Origin: Symbiodinium natans
Taxonomy: Eukaryota > Sar > Dinophyceae > Suessiales > Symbiodiniaceae
Assembly: GCA_905221605.1 (NCBI GenBank)
Contig: CAJNDS010001079.1
Location: 328,501-392,500, forward strand
Direction of reading: 5' to 3'
DNA: 64,000 nt
The notes beneath the pieces are model-generated. The model did not search any database. It saw only the letters and a list, made by a program, of their open reading frames with translations, and was not told the DNA's origin. Below, piece after piece: positions 45,136-55,964 of this stretch; positions within the stretch are counted from its first letter, which is position 1, and the number at the start of each line of letters is the position of its first letter. The position numbers and the translations under genes were made by a program.

Positions 45136-48100
45136 CTAAGTGCCCGGCGATCCCGTCGCGGCCTCGTCATCCAAGAAGCCAATGTTGGAAAAACCGAGGT
45201 TATAGAGCTTAGGGGTTAGGGTTTAGGGTTTTAGGGTTTAGGGTTTAGGGTTTAGGGTTTAGGGTTTAGGGTTTAGGGTTTAGGGTTTAGGGTTTAGGGT
45301 TTAGGGTTTAGGGTTTAGGGTCCGTTGCACCATGTGAAGTATGGCAGTGGCCTCCTAGGACTTCTGACTTTGCGTGGGCCGCTGCCTCGGCGCCTTTGAA
45401 ACCTCTGGAACCCACTTCTAACTCCTATGAAGTAGGGTATATATTTCTTGTACCCCCAAAAGTACACCAGGTATATACACTCACCAAAATTAAAAAGGAA
45501 CCTGATACACTCACCAATAACAGTAATATGAACCCTGCTTCCTATGAGCCCCATCAGCCCCCTAACAGCATCGCCCGTGTAAGCCCCGTTTTCATAGGGG
45601 ATAGGATTAGGGGGACCCTTGGGGATAGAGACCCTCTGAATAAGGTCCCTGTTTAAGAGAGCCACAAGAGGGTTCAAAAGGGGGGTCCCTTTTAAGGGGT
45701 CCCCCTTCTCCTACCTAGGACTTATCATGAATTAGCCCAAAATAAATCCCCCCTAGATCCAAGGTGGGAAATGCGTTGGCCTCCCCTGCTGCGGCCGCCC
45801 CAGCTGTTCCGGAAGCGCCCTCACTGGGGTTGCCTTGGGCTAAACCCTAAACTCTAAACCCTTAACCCTTAACCCTACACCCAAAACCGAAATCTATAAG
45901 GGGGGTGGAGGTGGGGGGAGCGAAAATCCTCGCAGGTCCAGTTCTCCCAAGCTGATGGAGAAAGAGGAGGGGTCAACCCCAACAACTACCTGTCTGCCTG
46001 GCTTTTGGGGGTTTAGGGGCATAGGGGCCTGAAAAATTAGAATAGGGTTTTTGTTTTGGGGGGGCGGGGGGGGTTCTTTTTGTATTTTCAGAACGGGTAA
46101 CTGCTTGGACCCCTAAGGTCTTCGGGTTTGTAGGGCTTTTTAGGAATTTTAGGATATAGGGTCCTTGAGCCTCGTCGGGAGTGTTGAAGTTCAAGCTTCC
46201 TAGGCTCGTTCGTGCGCAGGGCTGAGGGCTTGAGGAAGCCTCTAACCCTAAACCCTAAACCCTAAACCCTGAAGCCTTTAGCCCCAAACCCTAAACCACA
46301 ACAAAAAAAAGACCCATCAGAAGTCTCCGAAGCCGAAGAGGGAACCCCTAAACCTACACCCCGGACCCTCGGCACCCCCTCGCCACCCCCCTCAACCCTG
46401 ACCTCCACAAAGCCCACAAGCTCTGCGCGCCTGCTTGAATCACCGGCACCTTGGGTCGCTTGTAGCACTTAGAGTTTGGCGCTTGGAGCTTGGAAGCGGT
46501 GCTTGGTTCACGCAAGATGCCCGAATCTACAGGGCTTCGGACCCGACAGCTAACTAGCAGAAGTAGGGGACTATGAAAGGCCGAGTCTCCCGTTTAACAC
46601 CCTTAACACAACTTCAGACCTCAGCCCTACACCCCAAACACTACACCCTAAATCCTAAACCCCTCGCTTCCAAAGACACATTTCAGCGGTTCGGCCTTGG
46701 GGCTGTCTGTGCCTTCAGAAGGGTTTTGAGTTTAGTGTTTTCTAACATCGGGCTGCACCTCAGAGGGCATACACAGGGCAGTACAGGGATTAGGTTTAAG
46801 GTCCAAGGTTTCGGTTTGGGCTTCGTGTTCGCTCAGATATTCCCAGTGCACAGTCCGCATACTGCTCAGAGCGTACCGTGCAAAACTTCTCCTGACTGCA
46901 CCCTAAACTAAACCCTAAACCGCAAACCCTAAACCCCAAACCATCCACTTCCGAGCCTACCGGCCGCACCTCATGTCGTAGTAAGGCTTATACAAGAGTA
47001 CTATAGGGGTTGTATAGGGCTGCATATGGTGTATGGAGGATAACTATCCACCTGAAATGGGTCCGACGATTAAGTTCAGCTGCGCCTGGGTCATCACATC
47101 CTGCCATAGACCCAAACCCTAAACCCTAGACCCTAGACCCTAGACCCTAGACCCTAGACCCTAAACCCTAAACCCTAAACCCTAAACCCTAAACCCTAAA
47201 CCCTAAACCCTAAGCATGCACCCCTAAATCACCTCAAAACCCTCGGGAAGATGAGGCCCATGCTCGGAAGAGCTCGCTCATGCCCCTTGCCTTCCGTTTG
47301 AGGCTTTGTTTAGGGTTTAGGGTTTTTTAGGGTTTAGGGTTTAGGGTTTAGTTCATGCCCCTTGCCTTCCGGTTGATGGTTTGCGGAAGATGGGTTTGTT
47401 TAAGGCTTTGGGGTTTTAGGGTTTAGTTTGGGAACATGGGGGGGTGCTTTAAGGCTTTAGGGATTTTAGGGTTTAGAGCTGGGAGTTTCGGGCTTAGGGT
47501 CGTAGGGTCTATGGTTCTAGGATTTTTTTCAGTTTAGTGCTTGGTGTTCAGGGTTCTTCGCCAACACTCCAAAAGAGCTGAGGACGAATGGTGAAGCTTT
47601 AGAAACCCTAAACCCTAAACCCTAAACCCCTGAACCCCTAGGGCCCCAAAGGCTTGCTTTAGGTATCGGGCCAGGGCTTCTCTCGGCTTCGGGGCTGTCA
47701 AGTTCCCCCAAAGGCCTGGGAAACAAGGATGGCCCTCGAAAGCCTCTGAAAAGATACTCCTACATATGATCCTCTTAAAACCCCAAAAAGGGAAACTTTA
47801 ACATATCCCCCGGGACCTAGCTAGGAAATGAACACAGGAAACCTGTGTGCGGATACCAGATGTTGGCATATTCTCCTCGCCCCGGTCTCCTTCACTCCGG
47901 TTCTCGGTCTCCGGTATCCGGGGTTTAGGGTTCAGGGCTAGGTTCCCTAAACCCTTAACCCTAAACACCAAACACTAAACCCTAAACCGCAGAATAGAGT
48001 ATCCTTGGCCTGGATGCTCCTTACAGCAAGAGTACTCATGGGCCCCCACGGCTGAGCTCGAACCATAATGCCCTAAACTCTAAATTCCAAAATCCAAAAT

Positions 48101-51100
48101 TAGGCCTTCGCGGCCTGCGCCCTGAACCCTAGACCCTGTATGCCACACCCTTTAACAGCCCTCCATCCTAACTCCTGAAGACATGCCCTTGCGCGCAGGC
48201 GGCCTCGTACTGAACAGCGGTGGCGGTTGCTTTTGCAACATGCGCCTGACGAGCGCAACCCGAAACCCCAACTAAACACCAAGCCCGAAGCCTGAGTTTT
48301 GGGTTTAGGGTGCGTACGAAACTACCTGGCCAAACCTGTCCTTCCGTGCAAGCTTCTTCTTTTCATCGTGGCCACCGGTGGTGTGCTAAGCCATGAGCTG
48401 TTTGGCTCCAAAGCGTCGGGATGCGGGGATAGAGACTTCTTTTGCTCAGCATCCCTAAGTCGGACAGCCAAAACCCGATGATCTGCCTTCAACCCTAAAA
48501 CCCAATCTAAGGGTAGTTATATGGGCCCTTGATATGGGCCCTTAATACGGCCACTTACTTGCTTGAGAGGGTTTGTGAGTCCTTGGGTTGTATAGGGTAT
48601 ATAAGAGGCACATAAGGGGTCCCCGTTTAAGGGTCCATACCTCGATACTAAGGGACCCGAAGACCCAAAGCCCGCCTTGAAACCCTAACGCCATCATCTC
48701 GGCAACCAAAGTCCGGACGACCGCAGCTAGCAGGTCTCTTTTTAAGGTTCCGTAATCTGCAGGTGCCCTGGCCGGTAGGATCGGCAGATGGGCAGTCTCC
48801 TCAACCCGCAAACGCTGAGGCCTTTGACATCCTTAAGCCCTTTAACTCCTAAAGCCCAACCCAAAAAAATCACCAACACACCGAACGCCGTAAAACTTCC
48901 AAGCACTTCGCGCCGCTTCCCTCAATGCCAACTCAGCCCGCTTAACCCCTAAACCCGAAATACCCTGAATACCCTACAAACCCCAATTAATTACCCTTGA
49001 ATGCCTAAATACCCTTAATACCCTAACTACCCTCCATGCCCTTGATACCTCAATACCCCAAAATACCCTATAAATACCCCACCTGCCTAACACCCTAAAA
49101 CCCTTAATAACCCACAAATACCTTAACATACCCCTAAATACCGGAAATACCCCCAAAATACCCCTAAACAAGGCTCTCAAGACCCCAAAGGCCCTAAAGG
49201 CCCTAAAGGCCCTAAAGACCCTAAAGACCCTAAAGACCCTAAAGACCCTAAAGACCCTAAAGACCCTAAAGACCCTAAAGACCCTAAAGACCCTAAACCC
49301 CCCGGGAGAGAACCTGCGAGGCGATGGGCAGCCGGACGAACTGCGTGAGCAGCCTGTGAGGAGACCCCCACATGGGCACGTTTGCTCCCAGAATAGGGTT
49401 TAGGGGTTTGGGGGTTTAGGATTTAGGGTTTAGGGTTTATAGGTTTAGGGTTTAGGGTTCAAGGTTAAGGCTCATAGTCCCCCAAAGAAGCCAAAAGGTA
49501 CCGTGATTTTAGGATACCCCCTGACCCTACATGGTTAAGAGCCTTTGAGGGGTTCGAGTGAGGCATCTGGCATCTCATGTGAAAGCCCGCGCGGGGTGAA
49601 GAGTCTAGGGCGTAGGGTTATGTAGCCAAGAGATGGAAAGGGTGTCCTTTTCGGCTGCATCGTTTGGAAAAAGGAAATCTAACCCCAAGACAATGGAACA
49701 AGCGGTCCGACTGGGCATCCCAGATATTTGCGCCAAGCTTGAACACGTCAGTTCGCCGTCTGCCATGCAGCTTGTACTTCAGAGAACCCTTGATACTCAT
49801 AGACTCACAGAGTTTAGGGTTTAAGGGTTTAGGGTTTAAGGGTTTAGGGTTTATAGAGGGCTTGGGGTTTAGGGCCGCCCTGAACCCTAAATCCTGAGAA
49901 CGCTCGGAACCCCCGAAGTCTTGCACCAAGGTTTAATGGTTTAGGGTTTAGGGTTTAGAGGTTCAGGTTGGGATGTTCCCCCTTACACTAACAGTCCTAA
50001 ATAGGTTTAGGGGTTAGGGGTTAGGGTTTAGGGTTTAGGGTTTAGGGTTTAGATTTTTGGGTTTAGGGTTTTGGGTACCCCCTACGATGATCCCTATTAA
50101 GGACTGTTAGTATAAGGGGGAAAATCCCAAAGTTCCGGGGTTTAGAGTTTAGGGTTTCAGAACGAAGAACCCGAGTACTCGAAAACCCCAACCCGCATTC
50201 ACAAACCTTACCCTAAACACCCAATTTGCTCCTACTTCGTTTCAAAACCGACCTCGAAACCCAAAGCCTAAACCGCAACCCTGACCCTAAACCCACTCTC
50301 CCCCGTAGAACCCCTAAAACCCTGCCTGACGCCAAATGATTGGGCTGAAATGGATGCGTACCTGGGCGGACCAGCTTTGCCGGGTTTCGAGGGTTTGGGG
50401 TTTAGGGATCGGCTAGGGCTAAGACCGAGACTGTCCAGCCCGCCACCCCTTTAATGCGACAGATACCGAACCTGTAGTTCATCAGGGCCCTACTGTAGAC
50501 AGCTCAAGGTGCAATCCTTTATCGAGGGGCGCTCTGGTCCTAAAACGCTGAGACTGATCTTAAAATCCTACCATGCCCCAGGCCGCATGTTCGTATCCAG
50601 TGGCATACAGCCGTACCCCGAACCAAGCACCCGCATGGCGAGTATGGGTCTACCCGTCTACCTCGGCCAGTTGGACCTTTGGGCAAGATACGAAGCCAAC
50701 GCCCAATGCTCCCCGGAGATGTCGACAAAAATTCGTTGTCGGGTTTAGGGTCTGGTGCCTAGACCATCATATGGGGGCTTACGATTTCTGGGGTACCTTA
50801 CTACGGGTCCTTACTATATGGGGATCCTACTATTTGGGGGGGGGGGTGTGTTTGGGTCTCTTGTTTTCGTCAGCTCTCCAATGGGGGGGGGGGGGGGCTC
50901 CCGAAACTTAGGGTCGGGTGCCTGTCATAGTACGTCCCTAGCCCCGAAGCCCTCAAGCTCTGAAGACCAAAGCAGTTTAGGGCTGAGATCCAAGCATGGC
51001 CAACCAAAGGCACAGGAGCAAATAGAAGACCTCGAGTTGAGGAACTGCTTCGGGGTTTTCGGGGTTCAGAGGCTTGGGGTTTGGGGGGGTTTCGTTGAGG

Positions 51101-53434
51101 GTGTGCCTGGGGTTTTAAGGGTTTAGGCTTTAGGCTTCTTGGGGGGGTTTAGGGGTTTCGTGTTTAGGGTGGTTTTCGGGGGCAGGGAGGGTACCCAAAA
51201 AAGGCTGCGCTCGACTCGAGGGAGCTAAGGCTTCCCCCCTTCATTCAGCGTCACTGCCCTTCATTTGTGAGGGGGTCTTTAGGGTTTTAAGGGGATCTCG
51301 TCACTCCAAGACGTCGACACTACCAATCAGAGCACTAGAACGCCTTCGAAAGCCGGAACCCGCTCATGCCAGCATGACGGTGGCCGAACCGAAAACCCTG
51401 TAACCCTTCGCCCGGCCACTTTAAACCCACAACGACGTGCCTAAGACCAAGCCCAAAACACCAAGCCGAACACTTTGGGGTTTCGGGTATAGGCTAGGTT
51501 TCAGGGTCTTGCACGTCCGCAACCCCTGAAACGCGAGAGGCACGCCTAAACCCCTCAACCAGCCCCCGAACCAAACCCGAACCCTTTAGGCTTTAGGGTT
51601 GAGGGTTTAGGGCCTTGGCCTTAGGGTAATCTACAGGATGCCAGGGCCGAAACGCCGGAGGCAAGGCTCATGGCATTCCTGGGGTCAAGCTTTAAAGGCC
51701 TTGTGGGTATTCGGGGTTGGAGGGTTTGCGGCTTCGGGTTTGGGGTTCAGGGCCCAGGGTTTAGGGCCAAGGGGTTCAGGGCCCGCTTTGCCCTGAGGGC
51801 TTAGGGCTTAGGGCTGTGGGCTGTGGGCTTAGGGCCTAGGGAGGGTTTAGGGTTTACACAAGTTGAGCCCAGGTTGAGCGCCTTGAGCCTACCCTGCGGA
51901 AGCCAGACTATGGCAGATCGTGCTGTCCTTTAGGGTTTAGGGCCGTTCAAGGCTTAGGGTTTAGGGTTTAGGGTTTGGGGTTTAGGGTTAAGGGTTGGTT
52001 TAGGGTTTAGCGTTTCGGGTTTAAGGTTAGGGTGTAGGGTTTAGGGGGTTCAGGGTTCAGGGTTAAGGGCTAAGGGTTAAGGGTTAAGGGGTTAGGTTTA
52101 GGGTTCAGGGTTCAGGGTTTAGGGTTTAGGGTTCTGGTCTTTCGCTTCCGTGAAGGCCCGCAGGCCCACTCCACCTGGTACGGTAGCCTAAGCCCAAAGC
52201 CCAAGCAACAACTACCGATGCCAGCCTCAGATTCCTAAAGCCTAATCTCCAGACACAAACGGGCCGAGCCCCTATACTGCCCTATACATCCCTCACCCCC
52301 GAAACCATAAATGGACCTTCCAAACGCTACAGTAGGGTCCCCCTCCACTCCATCCCCAAGTGCAAACAAGTAGACTCCCCCCCACCCCTGAATGCGACTT
52401 GGCGGCAGTGCTATGGCCCACTCCGGCGATCCCGGCGGAAGCGCCTGCAATCGGAGCGGGGTGGGGGGTTGAGGGTTTGGGGGCTTGGGGGGCGAAAGTT
52501 TTTTGGGACCCTAAACCCTAAACCCTAAACCCTAAACCCTAAACCCTAAACCCTAAACCCTAAACCCTAAACCCTAAACCCTAAACCCTAAGGATTCAGG
52601 GTTTCAAAGCTCCGCCATCGACTTGATGGCTTGCGCTGGATGGCAAGAAGCCGCATGTGCGGGAGTCTTCTTCCAAAGCTGCTGAAAACAGGCTGAGAGG
52701 GTCGGCTGAAACCAGGCTGAGATGGTTCATGTACCAAGTTTTGAAGTTTAGGGCTTAGGGCCGGGGATACTGTGCTTGGAGGTTCATGGTACTTATTTCC
52801 AATCAGAACTGTACTTCGAACCCACTTAGAAGACCCTTAAGTGCCCTAATATGGTTATAAGTACAGTTATAAGTACAGTTGTGATTGGTTAAACAAGTAC
52901 CGTGAACCTCCGGGTAGGGTTCAGAGGCTTGGCACAGCGTGTCGGCCATTTCGCCGCAAGCGTTGCGCTAGGGCTCGCAATCCCAGGCAGCTCCTCCTGC
53001 CCACGGAGGAACTCTTGTGGCTTCAAGCGTTCAGGGCTCCACTTGGGGATGTTCCCTACAGCAACAGCTACGGAAATAGGAAGCCCAAGTATAGTGTTAC
53101 AGCTTGATACCTGATAGGCCCTAGAACCCGTAAAACTCTGAATCCTATCTGCTGCTGCAAGGGGGAAGTAGCCTCAGAGCCTCGAATCAACCCCAGAGCC
53201 TTACAGAAGTGTCATGCTTAGGGCTTCCGGTTCAGGTTTCAGATCCCAACCACAATGATGCAGCGAGTGGGCAGTTCAGGGAAGTCAGAGAATCAACCAT
53301 TCACATCCAACGTTGTGTGAGAACAGTCCCAATCAGAGCTCTCGCAGGTTTTGTCTGCCTGTAGCCCGAGCCAGGGCCAGAACAAGACAATGCGCAAAAA
53401 CCACGTCCTCCGCCTCTACCGGCGCCATCTCCAT
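45136..53434 (-). CDS. Exon islands of one or more minus-strand genes
   Basis: Not identified. Best islands: 53434-53346 (MEMAPVEAEDVVFAH, candidate first exon after a CTGCCAG acceptor, GC donor), 53055-~52925 (IPKWSPERLKPQEFLRG), 52681-52623 (ALEEDSRTCGFLPSS), ~51,894-51,855 (GRLKALNLGST), 49353-49314 (LLTQFVRLPIASQ), 48814-48692 (41 codons, RLRVEETAHLPILPARAPAD, GC donor), 48454-48326 (43 codons, KSLSPHPDALEPNSSW), 48245-48193 (AHVAKATATAVQYEAAC), 48051-48010 (VGAHEYSCCKEHP), 47100-47052 (TQAQLNLIVGPIS), ~45,951-45,915 (LGELDLRGFS) and 45207-45136 (YNLGFSNIGFLDDEAATG, ending in TAG). Most lie between CAG or TAG acceptors and GT or GC donors. The islands are not all in one proven frame, and several genes may be mixed. 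Confidence 0.4.
45211..45322 (+). repeat. Regular TTTAGGG array
   Basis: About 16 units, immediately upstream (minus strand) of the terminal exon at 45,136-45,207. Confidence 0.95.
47105..47215 (-). repeat. CCCTAGA/CCCTAAA array
   Basis: Starts as CCCTAAA, then five CCCTAGA units, then CCCTAAA. Adjacent to the exon 47,052-47,100. Confidence 0.93.
47726..47826 (-). mobile_element. Introner B, uninterrupted copy
   Basis: Shares with 61,268-61,370 the blocks GGATGGCCCT, CCTCTGAAAA and CCCCAAAAAGGGAAA and the end CTAGCTAGG. No telomere array inside. Confidence 0.6.
49180..49300 (-). repeat. CCCTAAAGA 9-bp tandem repeat
   Basis: About ten CCCTAAAGA units after CCCTAAAGG units: a telomere-like unit with two extra bases. 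It abuts the exon 49,314-49,353. Confidence 0.95.
49633..49815 (+). CDS. Uncertain plus-strand ORF
   Basis: ATG and about 60 codons (MEQAVRLGIPDICAKLEHVS within) running into a TTTAGGG array. Protein-like, but opposite to its neighbours. Unknown. Confidence 0.25.
49969..50133. mobile_element. MITE-like element C, copy split by TTTAGGG array
   Basis: Left arm GGGATGTTCCCCCTTACAC and right arm with complement (AGTATAAGGGGGAAAATCCC) match the copy at 43,151, but about 75 bases of TTTAGGG-type repeat (49,999-50,075) replace the centre. The left side ends CCTAAATAGG, which is in register with the array. Confidence 0.75.
50509..50745 (+). CDS. Uncertain plus-strand exon
   Basis: After a CTCAAG acceptor the plus strand is open for 79 codons (TLRLILKSYHAPGRMFVSSG and DLWARYEANAQC within). 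It begins with GTG, so it would be an internal exon. Unknown. Confidence 0.3.
52507..52592 (-). repeat. Regular CCCTAAA array
   Basis: About 12 perfect units. Confidence 0.96.
52786..52918. mobile_element. TIR element D
   Basis: GGAGGTTCATGGTACTT at the left and AAGTACCGTGAACCTCC at the right are inverted repeats; AGAACTGTACTT and its complement lie inside. Related ends occur at 13,518-13,610, 41,476-41,526, 3,695-3,806 and 28,388-28,470. Confidence 0.65.
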
Positions 53435-53686
53435 CCTCGGAGCTGTCCTGTCCTGGCAGACAAATTCAAAACTCTTTTGTCGCCACCCACTTGATGCAAG
53501 GACCTCCTAGGGGATGAACTGTTACGGCAAGCCGCTGCGAAAACGATGCTTACCAGCTTTTTGACTCTGTAAGCTTCCCTTATGGTTGCACAGACACGTG
53601 CCATGCGTCTAATCACGCACTGGGTCGTAACTCTTTAACTCTTCAGGCCACCTGGTGGCTCAATCGCACTCACTGCTTGCAAGCGC

Positions 53687-55897
53687 TCAGGTCGGAAATC
53701 GCTCTTCAAAGCGAGAGTTCGTTAGCGCCATGATGGAAACGAGCTTCATTAGGTTTCCGTGTGCTTTCAAAACCTCCAAACGATGAATCAGGCGAGACTG
53801 ACGGTATGAAAACAGTCTAGGACAAACGCAGATCATGTCCAGAAGGGAAGTGTGCGCGAAATAGCGTTGGAGGATGCAAAGCTTCCTAGAAAGGTTCGCC
53901 TCGATGCTGTAACCAAGCAGCTGAGGAAAGGCAGCAATGGCCTTGGACACCTGACCATCGCTCAAACCCACTTCATGCAGCCATTCCACCGTGGGTTTCA
54001 GGTTCGCCTCGATGCTGAGCCCAAGCAACGGAGGAAAGGTTGCAATGGCCTTGGACACCTGACCATCGCTCAAACCCACTTCATGCAGCCATTCCACCGT
54101 GGGTTTCAGGTTCGCCTCGATGCTGAGCCCAAGCAACGGAGGAAAGGTTGCAATGGCCTTGGACACCTGACCATCGCTCAAACCCACTTCATGCAGCCAT
54201 TCCACCGTGGGTTTCAGGTTCGCCTCGATGCTGAGCCCGAGCAACTGGGGTTTTGTTGCAATGGCCTTGGACACCTGACAATCGCTCAAACCCACTTCAT
54301 GCAGCCATTCCACCGTGGGTTTCAGGTTCGCCTCGATGCTGAGCCCAAGCAACGGAGGAAAGGTTGCAATGGCCTTGGACACCTGACCATCGCTCAAACC
54401 CACTTCATGCAGCCATTCCACCGTCGGTTTCAGGTTCGCCTCGATGCTGTAACCAAGCAACGGAGGAAATGTTGCAATGGCCTTGCACACCTGACCATCG
54501 CTCAAACCCACTTCATGCAGCCATTCCACCGTGGGTTTCAGGTTCGCCTCGATGCTGAGCCCAAGCAACGGGGGAAAGGTTGCAATGGCCTTGGACACCT
54601 GACCATCGCTCAAACCCACTTCATGCAACCATTCCACCGTGGGTTTCAGGTTCGCCTCGATGGTGCAACCAAGCAACTGGGGACTTGTTGCAATGGCCTT
54701 GGACACCTGACCATCGCTCAAACCCACTTCATGCAGCCATTCCACCGTGGGTTTCAGGTTCGCCTCGATGCTGAGCCCAAGCAACGGAGGAAAGGTTGCA
54801 ATGGCCTTGGACACCTGAAAATCGCTCAAACCCACTTCATGCAGCCATTCCACCGTGGGTTTCAGGTTCGCCTCGATGCTGAGCCCAAGCAACGGGGGGT
54901 TTGTTGCAATGGCCTTGGACACCTGACCATCGCTCAAACCCACTTCATGCAGCCATTCCACCGTGGGTTTCAGGTTCGCCTCGATGCTGAGCCCAAGCAA
55001 CGGAGGAAAGGTTGCAATGGCCTTGGACACCTGAAAATCGCTCAATCCCACTTCATGCAGCCATTCCACCGTGGGTTTCAGGTTCGCCTCGATGCTGAGC
55101 CCAAGCAAGGAAGGACACTTCCCCACGACCATTTCACACTCTTGCTCTCGCATACAGATATCTTCCATGAATTGCAAGATCTCCTGTCTTTTGCTTTCCC
55201 TTCTTCTCGCACTGCTGCTGAATACAGCTTTTTTCGCGAAATTGCACGCAGCCTCCAGATTGAACTGCCGCTCGCAGCACGTAAATTCTAGAAGTCGCTC
55301 TTTCCGTGCAGGAGTCAGCACTTCACTCAATCGAGTGGCCAGACTGTGTGCAACTTGGCATGCGCAATTGAGTATGGACCTATTGTTGCCTGGTTGCCAT
55401 GTGTCCGCCACAACCTCATCTGCATTGTCCAGGGCTTGGGAAAGATTCCGCCCGTCGTGGGCCACCCGTACGATATGCGAACCCGCAGGCGCATAACGCG
55501 CTAGGGCGGCGTTCTTGCGCTCGTCCGCTTCCATGCCGCGAGGCTGGTGATGCCGATAGTAGCCGTCGTACTCCACAAACAAGACGGCGCCCTCCTTCTT
55601 CAAAGCCCCTGGCAAGGCCAAGTCTGGGCTGAGGCGGCTCGAAGCCCAGAATTCCGAGGGCTCCACGCAAAAGTCCCGAAACAGCTCTTCAACGGGCTCC
55701 TGGGGCGCCAGAAGCACCGCCAGGATCGACAGCAGCTCCACCTCGGCCCTGCTCCGGTGCACCCTTCGGGGGTATCCGGCCTTCCACCAGGACGCCGGGC
55801 TCGAGGCCGCAGGGCCCAGCAGCAGACCTCCCAGCAGCCCCAGGGCGACACCAAGGCGAGCCCGGGCATGCCTCCATGGGCTCCCGGTGCGGCGCAT
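53687..55897 (-). CDS. mTERF-repeat protein with signal-like N terminus and nuclease-like domain
   Basis: A 736-residue intronless ORF starting at a true ATG. Residues 1-35 are basic then hydrophobic (GVALGLLGGLLLG), a signal or organelle-targeting leader. Residues 46-150 hold SPDLAL (D92), VLFVEYDGYYRH (E109, D111), a DERKN segment and GSHIVRV. This order resembles the DUF559/Vsr branch of PD-(D/E)XK nucleases; activity is inference. Residues 264-659 are eleven 36-residue repeats (LLGLSIEANLKPTVEWL and GLSDGQVSKAIATFPP), then a partial twelfth; these fit mTERF-type helical repeats, which bind nucleic acid in mitochondria or plastids. Residues 670-736 are a non-repeat C terminus. A long ORF on the opposite strand is only the antisense of the repeats. 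Probable role: organelle nucleic-acid binding. Confidence 0.85.
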   Translation of the reverse strand: MRRTGSPWRHARARLGVALGLLGGLLLGPAASSPASWWKAGYPRRVHRSRAEVELLSILAVLLAPQEPVEELFRDFCVEPSEFWASSRLSPDLALPGALKKEGAVLFVEYDGYYRHHQPRGMEADERKNAALARYAPAGSHIVRVAHDGRNLSQALDNADEVVADTWQPGNNRSILNCACQVAHSLATRLSEVLTPARKERLLEFTCCERQFNLEAACNFAKKAVFSSSARRRESKRQEILQFMEDICMREQECEMVVGKCPSLLGLSIEANLKPTVEWLHEVGLSDFQVSKAIATFPPLLGLSIEANLKPTVEWLHEVGLSDGQVSKAIATNPPLLGLSIEANLKPTVEWLHEVGLSDFQVSKAIATFPPLLGLSIEANLKPTVEWLHEVGLSDGQVSKAIATSPQLLGCTIEANLKPTVEWLHEVGLSDGQVSKAIATFPPLLGLSIEANLKPTVEWLHEVGLSDGQVCKAIATFPPLLGYSIEANLKPTVEWLHEVGLSDGQVSKAIATFPPLLGLSIEANLKPTVEWLHEVGLSDCQVSKAIATKPQLLGLSIEANLKPTVEWLHEVGLSDGQVSKAIATFPPLLGLSIEANLKPTVEWLHEVGLSDGQVSKAIATFPPLLGLSIEANLKPTVEWLHEVGLSDGQVSKAIAAFPQLLGYSIEANLSRKLCILQRYFAHTSLLDMICVCPRLFSYRQSRLIHRLEVLKAHGNLMKLVSIMALTNSRFEERFPT
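53921..55108. repeat. 108-bp coding tandem repeat, 11 copies
   Basis: Codons 264-659 of the mTERF-like gene. Units are nearly identical at DNA level; variation concentrates in the codon after GLSD (Gly, Phe or Cys) and just before the Pro-Pro (F, N, S or K, then PP or PQ). Confidence 0.95.
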
Positions 55898-55964
55898 GTG
55901 TAATAGGGTTTAGGTTTAGGGGTTAGGGTAACACATCTACAACATCCGGGGTGCTTGAGCCACT

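Noticed and set aside
53852-55291. 479-codon plus-strand ORF
   Set aside because: It is the exact antisense of the mTERF-like repeats; a 108-bp unit keeps the opposite frame open.
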